Numbered from the stretch's first letter, positions 45,292 through 54,092 are shown. The stretch: DNA of 64,000 nucleotides from Kocuria rosea subsp. polaris (GCA_023896275.1 MLDA01000012.1:1-64000), one strand, 5' to 3'. The notes: generated from the sequence alone by a model not told the origin. A program made the numbers and translations.

Positions 45292-45362
45292 CGACGGCGG
45301 CCCGCCCCGGGCTGCTCCAGAATCCGCAAGGATCGTGGGGCAACCGGGGCGGGCCGCCGTCG
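45292..45362. terminator. 19-bp inverted repeat with structured loop, bidirectional terminator
   Basis: CGACGGCGGCCCGCCCCGG (45292-45310) pairs perfectly with 45344-45362. The 33-base loop itself folds: CCA/TGG and ATCC/GGAT close a GCAA tetraloop. It lies between the converging metG and permease genes and should stop transcription from both. The nested fold is more elaborate than a plain terminator needs. Confidence 0.75.
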
Positions 45363-45378
45363 TCGTCTGCGCCACGCG

Positions 45379-47859
45379 CTACTCGCTGGCGAGGCCCTCC
45401 ACGGGCGAGAGGCGCGCCGCCCGGCGGCCCGGGACCACCGAAGCGAGCCACGCGGCGAGGACCGCGATCGCCAGCACCGCGACGAGCTGCAGCCATGGCA
45501 CCGAGACAACCGTGGGAGCCATCGTCCCAAGGGCCGACTGAACACCCAAGACTCCGTAGACGGAGCCGAGCGCGATGCCCAGCACCGCGGCGGTGACGCC
45601 GACGAGGACGGACTCGAGCGAGAGCATCGTCCGCAGCTGGCGGGCACGCAGGCCGAGCGCTCGCAGCAGCGAGTTCTCGCGGGTGCGTTCGAGTACGGAC
45701 AGGCTCAGCGTGTTGGCCACGCCGATCACCGCGATGAGGACGGCGACTGCGAGCAGTCCGATCACGACCAGGAGCAGGCCGTCGATGATCTGCGTGAAGA
45801 GGCCCTTCTCCATGAGCCCGCCACTGACTGAGTACTCCTCGACGCCGAGCGCCTCGGCGATTTCGGTCCGCAGCTCGAGCGCTCCGGCCGGATCGACTCC
45901 TGGGTCGGCCTTGATCCAGAGCGCGGCAGGATAGTCGGGGGCCTCGCCGCCGAGCGTCGCGGCCGTCTCCGAGGTGACGAACGGCGGCACCGCGATGCTC
46001 TGGCTGACGATTGCGGTCAGCGTGGTCGTGCCGTCCTTAGCTGGTACGACGAGGTCGTCCTTGACGTACTGGGGCACCGTCACCTCGCCGGTGCCCGGCA
46101 CGAGAGACGGGTCGTTAAGGATGGATGCCAGCTCATCCGCGTCGGCGGAGAAGACCGCCATGCCGGACTCCTCGCTGGCGACAGGTGTCGCGAGGACGAC
46201 GGAATCGACGCCATCGAGGGCCGCAACGGTGGCGACCGAGTCCGCGTTCAGTTCGACGCCGGCCATGCTGCCGTCGACGGTCGCGTCGATGAGGAACTCC
46301 CCGGCCAGGCGCGAATCGAACGTCGCCTTCGCGGTCTGCGCGCCGGTCATCATCATGGTCACGAGGGTCACGCCGATGAGGAGGGCGGTCGCTGTTGCGG
46401 CGGTCCGCGATGGATTGCGCACCGCGTTCAGAGAGGCCAGCCGGGCCGGTACCGTGCGGCCCGTCAGGCGGCCGATGCCCGCGATGGCCGGCAGCACGAA
46501 CAGGGGAGCGAGCAGGAGGAGGCCGATGAAGGAGACCAGGCCCCCCGCGAATCCGATCAGCAACTGCGACTGCGCCGCGCCGAGACCGAGCACGGCGGCG
46601 CCGACGAGCGTGAGTACGGCGCCGAAGACGATGCGCCCGCGCCCGAGGCGCTGGGTCTCATTCGTGGCATCGGAGGGCCGCATGGCTTCGAGCGGGGCGA
46701 CACGGGTGGCCTTGCGTGCCGGCCACCAGGCGGCGGCCAGCGTGAGCAGCGTGCCGACGATCGTGGTGACGACGATGGCTTCCAGCGGGACGGACAGGGT
46801 CACGAAACCGGCCGCGGGGAAGGTCTGCGCGTAAGCGACGAGGCCCGTCATGATCAGGGTCGCGAGGCCGACGCCCAGCAGGGAGGAGACGAAGCCGACG
46901 ATCGTGGCCTCGACAAGAACGGAGCGGTTAAGCTGGCCGCGCGAGGCGCCGATCGTGCGGAGCAGCGCCAGCTCGCGGATGCGCTGGGCCAGCAGCACGG
47001 AGAACGTGTTGACGACGACGAGACCGGTCACGACCAGGGCGACGAGCACGAAGACCATGAGCACGAGCGTGATGGCCTGATTGCCGCCGGTCATCATGTC
47101 GACCTCGGCCATCACCTGGGCGTCAGCGGTCTTGACGGAGATGGGGCCCGCGGCGGAATCGGCGAGGGCGGTGGAGACATCGGCGGCCACGGCCTCGGCA
47201 TCGGCGCCCGGGGCGAGCATGAGATGCACGGCGCTGATCTGCTGTTGCTGTTCCGCAGGCAGCGTCGCCTCGAGGAGGCGGGGGAGGCCGTAGATCTGCA
47301 TCTCGGCGGCCGTGATCGGGTTCATGCTCGTCTCGGCGAGACCGGTGACAGTCACCGAGACGGGCCTCTCGCTGCCTTCGGTGACCAGGCCGATGCTGTC
47401 GCCCACGGAGATGCCCGCGGAGGACGCCGACTTGGCGTCGACGAGCACCTGCGTGTTGCCGGTCGGGAGCGTGCCTTCGGTGAGCTCTGGCGGGGTCCAC
47501 GGATCGGCGGGGAGTTCGGTCAAACCTGCGGAGACAGTCTTGTCGCCAGCGGTAGCCCTGATGGAGTCGATGTCGTAGGCCCTGACGGATTCGACGCCGG
47601 GCACCTTGGCCGCATCGCGGGCGTCTCGCTGGCTGAGAATGCCGGTCGAATCGTCGCTGACGTACTCGTCCCAGTTGATGGAGGCGACGAGGTCGGCGTT
47701 GCGGTAGGACTCGCCGATGCTGCGTTCGAGCGAGGCGGTCGTACTGGCGTTGACCATCAGCGTCGCGGCGAGGAAGGCGGTGCCGATGAGGACGGCGAGC
47801 ACGACGGCGATGAGTCGCCTGGCGTAGGTGCGGATGTTCGCTAATGCGAGGGTGAGCAT
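45379..47859 (-). CDS. ABC transporter permease with two FtsX domains
   Basis: An 826-residue permease of the MacB/FtsX superfamily: N-terminal membrane helix, a large extracytoplasmic MacB-PCD-like region, three helices around LALLRTIGASRGQLNRSVL, a second helix and extracytoplasmic region, and a second FtsX domain with SLLRALGLRARQLRTML. It has the ten-helix duplicated layout seen in actinobacterial exporters of lipids, peptides or antibiotics. The ATG at 47859 lies one base after the ATPase stop. The frame opens earlier (47916) inside the ATPase gene and is not used. Confidence 0.92.
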   Translation of the reverse strand: MLTLALANIRTYARRLIAVVLAVLIGTAFLAATLMVNASTTASLERSIGESYRNADLVASINWDEYVSDDSTGILSQRDARDAAKVPGVESVRAYDIDSIRATAGDKTVSAGLTELPADPWTPPELTEGTLPTGNTQVLVDAKSASSAGISVGDSIGLVTEGSERPVSVTVTGLAETSMNPITAAEMQIYGLPRLLEATLPAEQQQQISAVHLMLAPGADAEAVAADVSTALADSAAGPISVKTADAQVMAEVDMMTGGNQAITLVLMVFVLVALVVTGLVVVNTFSVLLAQRIRELALLRTIGASRGQLNRSVLVEATIVGFVSSLLGVGLATLIMTGLVAYAQTFPAAGFVTLSVPLEAIVVTTIVGTLLTLAAAWWPARKATRVAPLEAMRPSDATNETQRLGRGRIVFGAVLTLVGAAVLGLGAAQSQLLIGFAGGLVSFIGLLLLAPLFVLPAIAGIGRLTGRTVPARLASLNAVRNPSRTAATATALLIGVTLVTMMMTGAQTAKATFDSRLAGEFLIDATVDGSMAGVELNADSVATVAALDGVDSVVLATPVASEESGMAVFSADADELASILNDPSLVPGTGEVTVPQYVKDDLVVPAKDGTTTLTAIVSQSIAVPPFVTSETAATLGGEAPDYPAALWIKADPGVDPAGALELRTEIAEALGVEEYSVSGGLMEKGLFTQIIDGLLLVVIGLLAVAVLIAVIGVANTLSLSVLERTRENSLLRALGLRARQLRTMLSLESVLVGVTAAVLGIALGSVYGVLGVQSALGTMAPTVVSVPWLQLVAVLAIAVLAAWLASVVPGRRAARLSPVEGLASE

Positions 47860-47860
47860 G

Positions 47861-48640
47861 TCAGGCACCGGCCCCCGTGGAGAGGGGCGCAGCGCCCGAG
47901 ATCTCGGCGAGGGCACGGGTCACCGAGGCGGCGGTGGGGTTGTCGAGCGCGCCGACGATGTCGCCGTCGCGCATGAGGATCACCTGGTCGGCGTAGCTGG
48001 CGGCCACCGGATCGTGCGTGACCATGATGATGGTCTGTCCGAGGTCGCGGGACGAGTCCTGCAGGAGCCGCAGGACCTCCGCGCCGGTCTGCGAGTCGAG
48101 GTTGCCAGTCGGCTCGTCGCCGAAGACGACGTCGGGCCGCGTGAGCAGCGCCCGGGCGACGGCTACGCGCTGCTGCTGCCCGCCCGAAAGCTGGTGCGGC
48201 TTGTGGGCCAGCCGCGGGGCCAGGCCGAGGGAGGCTACGACGCGGTCGAACCATTCGCGGTCGACGTTGCGGCCTGCCAGTTGCAGCGGCAGGAGCATGT
48301 TCTGTTCCGCGGTCAGCGTCGGGACGAGGTTGAAGGACTGGAAGACGAATCCGACCTTGTCGCGGCGCAGCGCCGTCAGGCCGGCGTCGTCGAGGCCCGA
48401 GATCTCCTGACCGCCGACGAAGATCTGCCCACCCGAAGACGAATCGAGTCCGGCGAGGCAGTGCATGAGCGTGGACTTGCCGGATCCGGAGGGGCCCATG
48501 ATGGCTGTGAACCGTCCGGTGGGGAAGTCGATGTCGATGTCGTGAAGGGCCTCGACCTGGGTCTCGCCGTGCCCGTAGACCTTGCGGAGTCCGCGCGCCG
48601 AGACCGCGACGGGGGTATTTGCAGCAGAGTTCTCATTCAT
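47861..48640 (-). CDS. ABC transporter ATPase (MacB/LolD type)
   Basis: A 259-residue ATPase with Walker A GPSGSGKSTLMH, Q-loop FVFQSFNLVP, signature LSGGQQQRVAVARAL and Walker B VVFGDEPTGNLDS. It powers the permease encoded directly downstream. Transcription probably starts at the ATG, since TAGCGT ends seven bases before it. Two CCCGTGGG-centred dyads lie upstream and may bind the NarL-type regulator encoded at 52.1 kb. Confidence 0.94.
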   Translation of the reverse strand: MNENSAANTPVAVSARGLRKVYGHGETQVEALHDIDIDFPTGRFTAIMGPSGSGKSTLMHCLAGLDSSSGGQIFVGGQEISGLDDAGLTALRRDKVGFVFQSFNLVPTLTAEQNMLLPLQLAGRNVDREWFDRVVASLGLAPRLAHKPHQLSGGQQQRVAVARALLTRPDVVFGDEPTGNLDSQTGAEVLRLLQDSSRDLGQTIIMVTHDPVAASYADQVILMRDGDIVGALDNPTAASVTRALAEISGAAPLSTGAGA

Positions 48641-48647
48641 ACCCTTT

Positions 48648-48653
48648 ACGCTA
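48648..48653 (-). promoter_or_regulatory. -10 hexamer TAGCGT of the ABC exporter (leaderless)
   Basis: On the minus strand TAGCGT ends seven bases before the ATG at 48640. Confidence 0.5.
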
Positions 48654-48681
48654 TGAATTTGCTGTGCCCGGCCACATCGAC

Positions 48682-48727
48682 CCGTGGGCGCGAAATAGTC
48701 ACCGGCGGCTCATCCCGTGGGATGAGA
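48682..48727. promoter_or_regulatory. Paired dyads upstream of the ABC exporter
   Basis: CTCATCCC-GT-GGGATGAG (48710-48727) is a perfect 8-2-8 palindrome. A shorter CCC-GT-GGG core (48682-48689) lies with its centre 33 bp nearer the gene, about three helical turns. The 8-2-8 form fits NarL-family dimers, and the place (about -45 and -78) fits activation. Confidence 0.55.
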
Positions 48728-48773
48728 TCGTGGCTGCAGGAACTCATCCCCGCACCTGCTCCGGCGCCGGCTG

Positions 48774-49238
48774 ATGCCTCCCGCCAGTGGCCTCGCGTCC
48801 CTATCGTTGGTGCTCGTCGGCTGCTCGGCACCGCGGCCGCAGCCCCAGGGAATCTGCGGACCCGTCTGCGGCGGCTACGTCCTGATCGGTTTCCGGGAGT
48901 TCCGGGGCACTACCCCGGAACCTCGAGGCCTTTCGTCGGACGCGCCCGTCCCGGTCTAGGGCGTGGCGCTGCTGGGCTTCGGCGCCCGGGCGATGGTCGA
49001 CGGGCCGGGCGCGCTAGCGCGGTCACTGGCCGTCGTCGACCCGCACGTGCGCACGAACTCCGCCGAGGAGATGCTCGAGTTTGCCGCGTGGCTCTAGCGC
49101 GCGGACTTGTCGAAGGTCGGGCATGCGGTGCGGGCGGCACCGTTCGGCACCAGCAGCGACGGCCAGTCCATCCTCGTCAACGACGACGGCGTGCAGGCCG
49201 TGTTCGACGATTCCGCCGACGGGTGCCTCGACGATTAG
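48774..49238 (+). pseudogene. Decayed lipoprotein gene with two in-frame TAG codons
   Basis: One frame runs from an ATG at 48774 to TAG at 49236, about 154 codons, broken by TAG at 48957 and 49095. The start encodes a lipoprotein-like signal (LASLSLVLVGCSAP) and the rest keeps a protein-like composition with high GC in third positions (ALARSLAVVDPHVRTNSAEE; SILVNDDGVQAVFDD). I recognise no family. It was probably a small surface lipoprotein, perhaps tied to the adjacent exporter, and now looks inactivated. Readthrough is possible but unsupported. The end overlaps the convergent ligase gene by four bases. Confidence 0.5.
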
Positions 49239-51043
49239 CCCTCGAAATACCACAGGAGCATCGAATACACGGAATACAGGTGCCTGATCTCTGCGCGGTT
49301 TCGCGGTCGGTACTTGGAGAGCCGGCGCACGTAGTCCAGGTTCAGGGATCCGGCCAGATCGGTAGCGTCGATGTTGGCGAGCGCCTCCTGCAGTCCCTGT
49401 TGGGTCTCGGCCATCTGCGAGACCTGCCAGTAGTTGACACCGAACCGCTTGGACTGCGCGACGAATTTCTCACGGTCTGATTCAGAGACTGGTTCGGACA
49501 CTGGCGCTGGGTATCTCGCCTCGTGGCGATGAGTTGTGAAGTCACCAGCACGGTAGCTGCGGGCTGGAGGTACGCGCCGGTACCGCGCGAACTCTCCCGT
49601 GAAGCGCGGCTTGTCGAAGGGCAGACCGGCGAGTTCCTCGCTGAATGCGGTCAGCAGGTCGAAGCCGACGACGTTGGCCGATCGCGGGCCCAAGGGCAGC
49701 ATGCGCGAAATACGGGCGCCGGCGCGTGAGTACAGCGGATCGAACCGGTAGCCGTAACGGCTCCACAGTACGGAGTTTTGTCCAAAATGATATCGGTTGC
49801 GCCCCGACGTATAGTGCAAGTCGCCGAGTTGATCGTCAGCGGCGCCAAGGCCGCGCAGTTGAGTGAAGTTCTCTGTGGTCCGCTCGCGGAGGCGTGCGAT
49901 CGCGTCCGGGCTGGCAAGACCGTCTTCCGCGAGCACGTTCGGGCCCCAGAGGGATTCGCACAGCCCTTTGCCGTTGCCAGGAGACTGCAGCGGGCCGGTG
50001 AAAACTTCGGGCAGAAGGCGCGAGTGCGTGGAGCGCAGCAGACCACCGTAGCCACCGCCTACGGCTGCGACTTCAAAAGGTGTTTCGCGCCCTGTAGGCC
50101 CGGAAGAGGTGATGCCCCCGGAGTTTCTCATAGGGCCGAGGAATGTCTCCCGTACGCCGGCCACCGGATAGGTGGAGAGACCTGCGTCGTTGGTTCGAGT
50201 GAGCCCGTAGTGACCAGAGAGCAGATCGGAGACATCACGGTCCGGAGTGCCGACTGGGCCGGAGGTGAAGAACTGGAAACGGTCCGTCAGGCCAGCGGCC
50301 CGGATCGCGGCAAGTGTCAGCCGGGAGTCGAACCCGCCGGTGAGGTGGGAGATGTGCTTGTCTACCTCAAGGCCAGCGATGGCTGTGACGGATTCCATGA
50401 TGTCCGCGCGAGCCTGAGCGAGCAGCTCGAAGTAGGAACCACTGTAGTCGAGGTCGTCCTCGAAGGAAGCGTAGCTGCGCGCCTCGACGCCTGCCTCAGT
50501 CACCATTGCCCAGGTTGCCATTTCCAAAGCCTCGAAGCCCTCGTAGCTGGCAGGTAGGAGGCCGCCATTGCCGACGAGCGAGCGTTCGACTTGGTACTCG
50601 AGGCTCTTGCGCGGGCGGTCGCCTCGGTGCTCGGCAGCGGCGACGAGTGCGGGGATACTGGAGGAGACATAGGTCGCCGTGGGGGAGCGCCAGATAAAGA
50701 CAATCGCCCCACCCAAAGGGTCGGGCAACACAGCGACACCGCGTCCGTCCTCGGCGAGGTAGAGGGCTGAAGGGTTCTTGACCCGCTCTCCCCAGTGCTC
50801 GGCGGCCGATTCCAGGGATTTCAGCGCGGTGAGTTCATCGAGGGCGCCGGAGGGCCCAAGCACGCGGTCGCCAACGATCGGTACACCGTCGAGGCAAGAG
50901 TGACGCCCTCCGGCTGTCGCCACGCCCGCTGTGAGGGCGGGACATGCGGTCGCAGGAATCATTTGGATGGTCTCGGAGACGGTGAGGGCCGAGGCGTGGT
51001 GTTCGTCTCGGCGAGGGCCGATAACGACGACTGGGGCTTGCAT
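49235..51043 (-). CDS. Asparagine-synthetase-like ligase lacking the glutaminase cysteine
   Basis: A 602-residue protein related to class B asparagine synthetases. The C-terminal part has the ATP-pyrophosphatase loop LTGGFDSRLTLAAI (TGGFDS at 235-240). The N-terminal 200 residues resemble a worn Ntn glutaminase domain (LPDPLGGAIVFIW, VSSSIPALVAAAEH), but Cys2 is absent: the protein begins MQAPVVV. Such enzymes adenylate a carboxyl group and use an amine other than glutamine, as beta-lactam synthetase and lasso-peptide cyclase do. Its substrate is unknown. ATG behind GGAGAAAC. It follows the hydrolase gene by 18 bases and is probably coupled. Confidence 0.75.
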   Translation of the reverse strand: MQAPVVVIGPRRDEHHASALTVSETIQMIPATACPALTAGVATAGGRHSCLDGVPIVGDRVLGPSGALDELTALKSLESAAEHWGERVKNPSALYLAEDGRGVAVLPDPLGGAIVFIWRSPTATYVSSSIPALVAAAEHRGDRPRKSLEYQVERSLVGNGGLLPASYEGFEALEMATWAMVTEAGVEARSYASFEDDLDYSGSYFELLAQARADIMESVTAIAGLEVDKHISHLTGGFDSRLTLAAIRAAGLTDRFQFFTSGPVGTPDRDVSDLLSGHYGLTRTNDAGLSTYPVAGVRETFLGPMRNSGGITSSGPTGRETPFEVAAVGGGYGGLLRSTHSRLLPEVFTGPLQSPGNGKGLCESLWGPNVLAEDGLASPDAIARLRERTTENFTQLRGLGAADDQLGDLHYTSGRNRYHFGQNSVLWSRYGYRFDPLYSRAGARISRMLPLGPRSANVVGFDLLTAFSEELAGLPFDKPRFTGEFARYRRVPPARSYRAGDFTTHRHEARYPAPVSEPVSESDREKFVAQSKRFGVNYWQVSQMAETQQGLQEALANIDATDLAGSLNLDYVRRLSKYRPRNRAEIRHLYSVYSMLLWYFEG

Positions 51044-51061
51044 GTTTCTCCGAATTGTCGA

Positions 51062-52018
51062 CTATTTTTTGGAAAGATTCTCAGCGATACTATCGGCTAT
51101 CCCTCTCGGCGTAGCGCTCCCCGTTTGCATGCGGGTGATGACGTCGCCGATGACACGGCCGCTGGGTGGTGCGTGTCCCTCTGCCAGGTCGGCCACGATG
51201 ACAGCGTGGCGGTTGTCTCTCGCGTAAACCTCGGCGGTGCCGGGGGCTGCGCGTTCCAACCACCTGTTGTGGTTCAACCACGGATCAAGGTGGTGCTTCC
51301 GGTGCCAGTCCGAGCGGTTCTGGAGGTATAGGACGGATTCCGTGTCTTCGACGCGGCCGCTGCCCAGGAGAGAGAGCTGGATGCGTGAACCCGTCTTGGT
51401 TGCGACATCTTCGATCCAAGTCGTGCCGTTGACGAGCGTGGTGGAGAAGCCCAAGGTGCGCAGGTACTCCCGGACACTGGTCCGGTTGTAGTGCAGGATC
51501 GAGGTTTGCGGGTTCCACACGACGGCGGCGCTGCGTTGGCCCAGTCGCTCGGCCTGGGCCAAGGCCGCGAAACCGCCGCCGGAGCCGCCGAGCATCAGCA
51601 GGGGCCGACCGGCCCGATCAGAGAGGGAACGCAGGATGTGGGCCGTCACATCCTGCAGGTTATTCGTGAGACTTCCGGCATACCACGCCAGTCGGAGGTC
51701 CCCGTCCACGGCAAGGCCGGGATCAGCGACCGCCACAAGCGGCATCTTCAGCCGTCGGGCCATGCCGACACCGCTGAAGTAGGGGCCGCGAGTCTCCGTG
51801 CGGTCGCCGACGGCCCCACTGAAAAACGTCAGTAGGTAGGCGTGCTCGCTCGCCGCCAGCGGATCGCCTATGAGTAGGAGATCGACCACAGTCCCGTCGC
51901 CCAGCGCGATCGCGTGCACGCCGTCGGCTAAGTTCTCGCTGGCAACGAAGGACTCGACGTCATCCCATTCGTGAACGGGCTGGTCCCACTGGGCATAGTC
52001 CTTCAATGGGCGGGTCAT
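51062..52018 (-). CDS. Alpha/beta-hydrolase-fold protein, partner of the ligase-like gene
   Basis: A 318-residue soluble protein with the nucleophile elbow LLMLGGSGGGFAALAQA (Ser146 in GGSGGG) and a preceding FFSGAVGDRTE strand-loop, consistent with an alpha/beta hydrolase or acyltransferase. A late histidine region (YARDNRHAVIVADLAEGH) could complete the triad. I do not recognise a characterised subfamily. It is first in a two-gene unit with the asparagine-synthetase-like gene, which suggests a shared pathway such as amide or ester modification of a glycan or peptide. The start at 52018 is preferred; 52039 is an in-frame alternative. Confidence 0.7.
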   Translation of the reverse strand: MTRPLKDYAQWDQPVHEWDDVESFVASENLADGVHAIALGDGTVVDLLLIGDPLAASEHAYLLTFFSGAVGDRTETRGPYFSGVGMARRLKMPLVAVADPGLAVDGDLRLAWYAGSLTNNLQDVTAHILRSLSDRAGRPLLMLGGSGGGFAALAQAERLGQRSAAVVWNPQTSILHYNRTSVREYLRTLGFSTTLVNGTTWIEDVATKTGSRIQLSLLGSGRVEDTESVLYLQNRSDWHRKHHLDPWLNHNRWLERAAPGTAEVYARDNRHAVIVADLAEGHAPPSGRVIGDVITRMQTGSATPRGIADSIAENLSKK

Positions 52019-52098
52019 GGTGTCGTGTCCCTTCCGCACCCGATGGGCACGTCACTTGTGGATCGCTGTGTGTTCCTTATGGTCACTCCTCGTGGCCG

Positions 52099-52818
52099 TT
52101 ACGGTTGGACGACGCCGGTGCTATAGGCGATGACGACGGCCTGCACGCGGTCGCGGGCGTCGAGCTTGGACAGGACGCGACGCACGTGCGACTTGACGGT
52201 CGCCTCGGACAGGAACAGCTGCGCTGCGATCTCCGGGTTTGAGGCTCCCTGGGCCATGAGCTCGAAGACCTCGCGCTCGCGTGCCGTCAGTGATGCGACG
52301 GCCCGGTGGTCCGACGACTCGGCCTGCGTCTCTGCGCGCAGCATCGGGGCCACGTGGTTCAGGAGGCGGCGCGTCGTCGAGGGCGCGATGACGGCGTCGC
52401 CGCGGTGGACCGTGCGGATCGCCTCGAGCAGTTCCTCCGGCGGCGCGTCTTTGAGCAGGAACCCGCTGGCCCCGGCGTGGATGGCCGCGAGCGCGTACTC
52501 GTCCAAGTCGAACGTGGTCAGTACGACGATGCGCGGGCCCTGCTCGCCCGTTTCGGAGTTCTCCGCGTTGGTGGCGGTCGCGGCAGCGTCGAGAATCCGC
52601 TGGGTGGCCTCGATGCCGTCGATGTCCGGCATGCGGATGTCCATGAGGATCACGTCTGCCCGCGACACCACGGGGGAGGCCAACGCCTCGCGGCCGGTCC
52701 CCGCCTCGGCGATGACCTCGAGATCGGGCTGCGAGTTGATGAGCATCCGGAACCCGCTGCGGACCAGGGTCTGGTCATCGACGAGCGCGACCCGAATGGG
52801 GGCGGTTGGTGCGTTCAT
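52099..52818 (-). CDS. NarL/FixJ-family response regulator
   Basis: A 239-residue regulator with an N-terminal receiver domain (VALVDDQTLVRSGF, phospho-acceptor Asp60 in VILMDIRMPDIDG, KDAPPEELLEAIR) and a C-terminal LuxR-type HTH (LTAREREVFELMAQGASNPEIAAQL, TVKSHVRRVLSKL). It is downstream of its histidine kinase with a four-base overlap. A receiver-domain insertion of about 15 residues (AATATNAENSETGEQGP) lies in a surface loop. The exporter promoter carries a dyad of the kind these proteins bind. Confidence 0.95.
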   Translation of the reverse strand: MNAPTAPIRVALVDDQTLVRSGFRMLINSQPDLEVIAEAGTGREALASPVVSRADVILMDIRMPDIDGIEATQRILDAAATATNAENSETGEQGPRIVVLTTFDLDEYALAAIHAGASGFLLKDAPPEELLEAIRTVHRGDAVIAPSTTRRLLNHVAPMLRAETQAESSDHRAVASLTAREREVFELMAQGASNPEIAAQLFLSEATVKSHVRRVLSKLDARDRVQAVVIAYSTGVVQP

Positions 52819-54014
52819 GCATCCTCCGAAACTGGAATGAAGAGTGAGACGGCGAAGCCTCCCCGCGGCAGTGGCGCCGCGGTCATCGTGCCGCCGTAGA
52901 GACTAACCCGTTCGCGCATGCCCGGCAGGCCGAGACGCGACCCTTCGCCGGAATTGTCGGCCTGCCCGCCGCGGCCGTTGTCCGTGACGGAGACGTGGAT
53001 GCCGTCGGCCGCCCAGCGGACGTCCACGCGCGCCGCGGCCGCCGGCCCCGCATGCTTGAGCACGTTGGTGAGGGCTTCCTGCACGGCGCGGTAGACAACG
53101 AGCTCGGCACCCTGCGGCAGCGCGTTCGTCCGGACACCGTGCACGAACAGCTCGACGGGCTGGCCGGTGGCGGCGACGGTCTCGACAAGTTCGGGCAGGT
53201 CTGAGATGCCGGGCTGCGGCCGGTATTCGGCGTCGTCGTCGTTGCGCAGGACGCCGAGCAGGCGACGCATCTCCCGCAGCGACTCGCGTCCGGTGGCGGC
53301 GATCGTCTCGAGAGCTTGGCGCGCGGTCTCGGGGGACTGCGCGGCTGCATAGCGGCCGCCGTCGGCCTGGGCGACCATGACGGACAGGGAATGCGCGACG
53401 ACGTCGTGCATGTCGCGTGCGATGCGCGCCCGCTCGTCCGCAGCGGCGGCCGCACGTTCGGCGGCTTGCTCTTTCTCCAGGCGCCGGGTGCGTTCCTCGA
53501 GCGTCTGCACGGTGAGCCGGCGGGTCCGCGCGAGGTCGCCCGAGGTCCAGACCACGAGAATGCCCAGCATGATGACCAGTGCGTTGAAGATCATGTAGCC
53601 GACGTTGAAGAACCCGCCGATCGCGCCGAAGGCGACCGTGGAGAGGATCGCGCCGAGCAACGCGAGCGCGAGCCCCGTCGTCGACTCCCACCGCCGACCG
53701 AACTTGGCAAGCGTGAACACCGTGATTGGCACGGCGATGATGGAGGGCATGTACGTGGGCACGAGAGCCAGATGCAACAGGCAGGCAAGGATGACGACGC
53801 CAGCAGACAGCGTGACCTTGGTCCGGCGCCAGGCGAGCGGCAAGGTCTCGAGAGAGGTGATAACGAACGCGAGAAAGAGCTCTGAGGTGCTCAGGCCGTA
53901 GGCGAACACGAGCCCGGAGATGCAGCAGAAGAGCCAGAGCGCGACGGCGGCGACGGCGTCGACTTTGCCCGGGTGGTCGCGGAGCCATTGATCCGCGCTG
54001 CGATGCCAAGCCAT
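52815..54014 (-). CDS. DesK/NarX-type sensor histidine kinase
   Basis: A 399-residue kinase with four to six N-terminal membrane helices and almost no extracytoplasmic loop, the pattern of intramembrane or envelope-stress sensors. A coiled coil leads to the HisKA_3 dimerisation domain with the phosphorylated His in RDMHDVVAHSLSVMV, then HATPase_c with VQEALTNVLKHA, DNGRGG and GLPGMRERV. Four-base overlap with the regulator gene. TAAGAT seven bases upstream of the ATG suggests a leaderless mRNA. Such kinases often sit near the ABC exporter they control. Confidence 0.94.
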   Translation of the reverse strand: MAWHRSADQWLRDHPGKVDAVAAVALWLFCCISGLVFAYGLSTSELFLAFVITSLETLPLAWRRTKVTLSAGVVILACLLHLALVPTYMPSIIAVPITVFTLAKFGRRWESTTGLALALLGAILSTVAFGAIGGFFNVGYMIFNALVIMLGILVVWTSGDLARTRRLTVQTLEERTRRLEKEQAAERAAAAADERARIARDMHDVVAHSLSVMVAQADGGRYAAAQSPETARQALETIAATGRESLREMRRLLGVLRNDDDAEYRPQPGISDLPELVETVAATGQPVELFVHGVRTNALPQGAELVVYRAVQEALTNVLKHAGPAAAARVDVRWAADGIHVSVTDNGRGGQADNSGEGSRLGLPGMRERVSLYGGTMTAAPLPRGGFAVSLFIPVSEDA

Positions 54015-54021
54015 GGCATCT

Positions 54022-54027
54022 ATCTTA
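54022..54027 (-). promoter_or_regulatory. -10 hexamer TAAGAT of the histidine kinase gene (leaderless)
   Basis: TAAGAT on the minus strand ends seven bases before the ATG at 54014. Confidence 0.5.
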
Positions 54028-54041
54028 GAACCAAGATGAAG

Positions 54042-54059
54042 TGTTCATTATGCGAGACA
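54042..54059. promoter_or_regulatory. Operator-like dyad upstream of leuB
   Basis: TGTTCATTATGCGAGACA agrees with the ilvB site TGTCCAAATAGTGAGACG at the conserved TGTYCA and GAGAC arms. It sits at about -41 to -58 of the leuB start, the usual place for an activator. It also lies between the divergent kinase and leuB promoters. Confidence 0.65.
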
Positions 54060-54086
54060 AACTGCTCAGGATGCGGACCGTTTGCC

Positions 54087-54092
54087 TAGGCT
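54087..54092 (+). promoter_or_regulatory. -10 hexamer TAGGCT of leuB (leaderless)
   Basis: TAGGCT ends seven bases before the leuB ATG; there is no Shine-Dalgarno. Confidence 0.55.

Noticed and set aside
49235-52098. Lasso-peptide cluster
   Set aside because: The ligase resembles a lasso cyclase only in its lost glutaminase. No precursor peptide, B-protein or matching exporter was found in the adjacent gaps.
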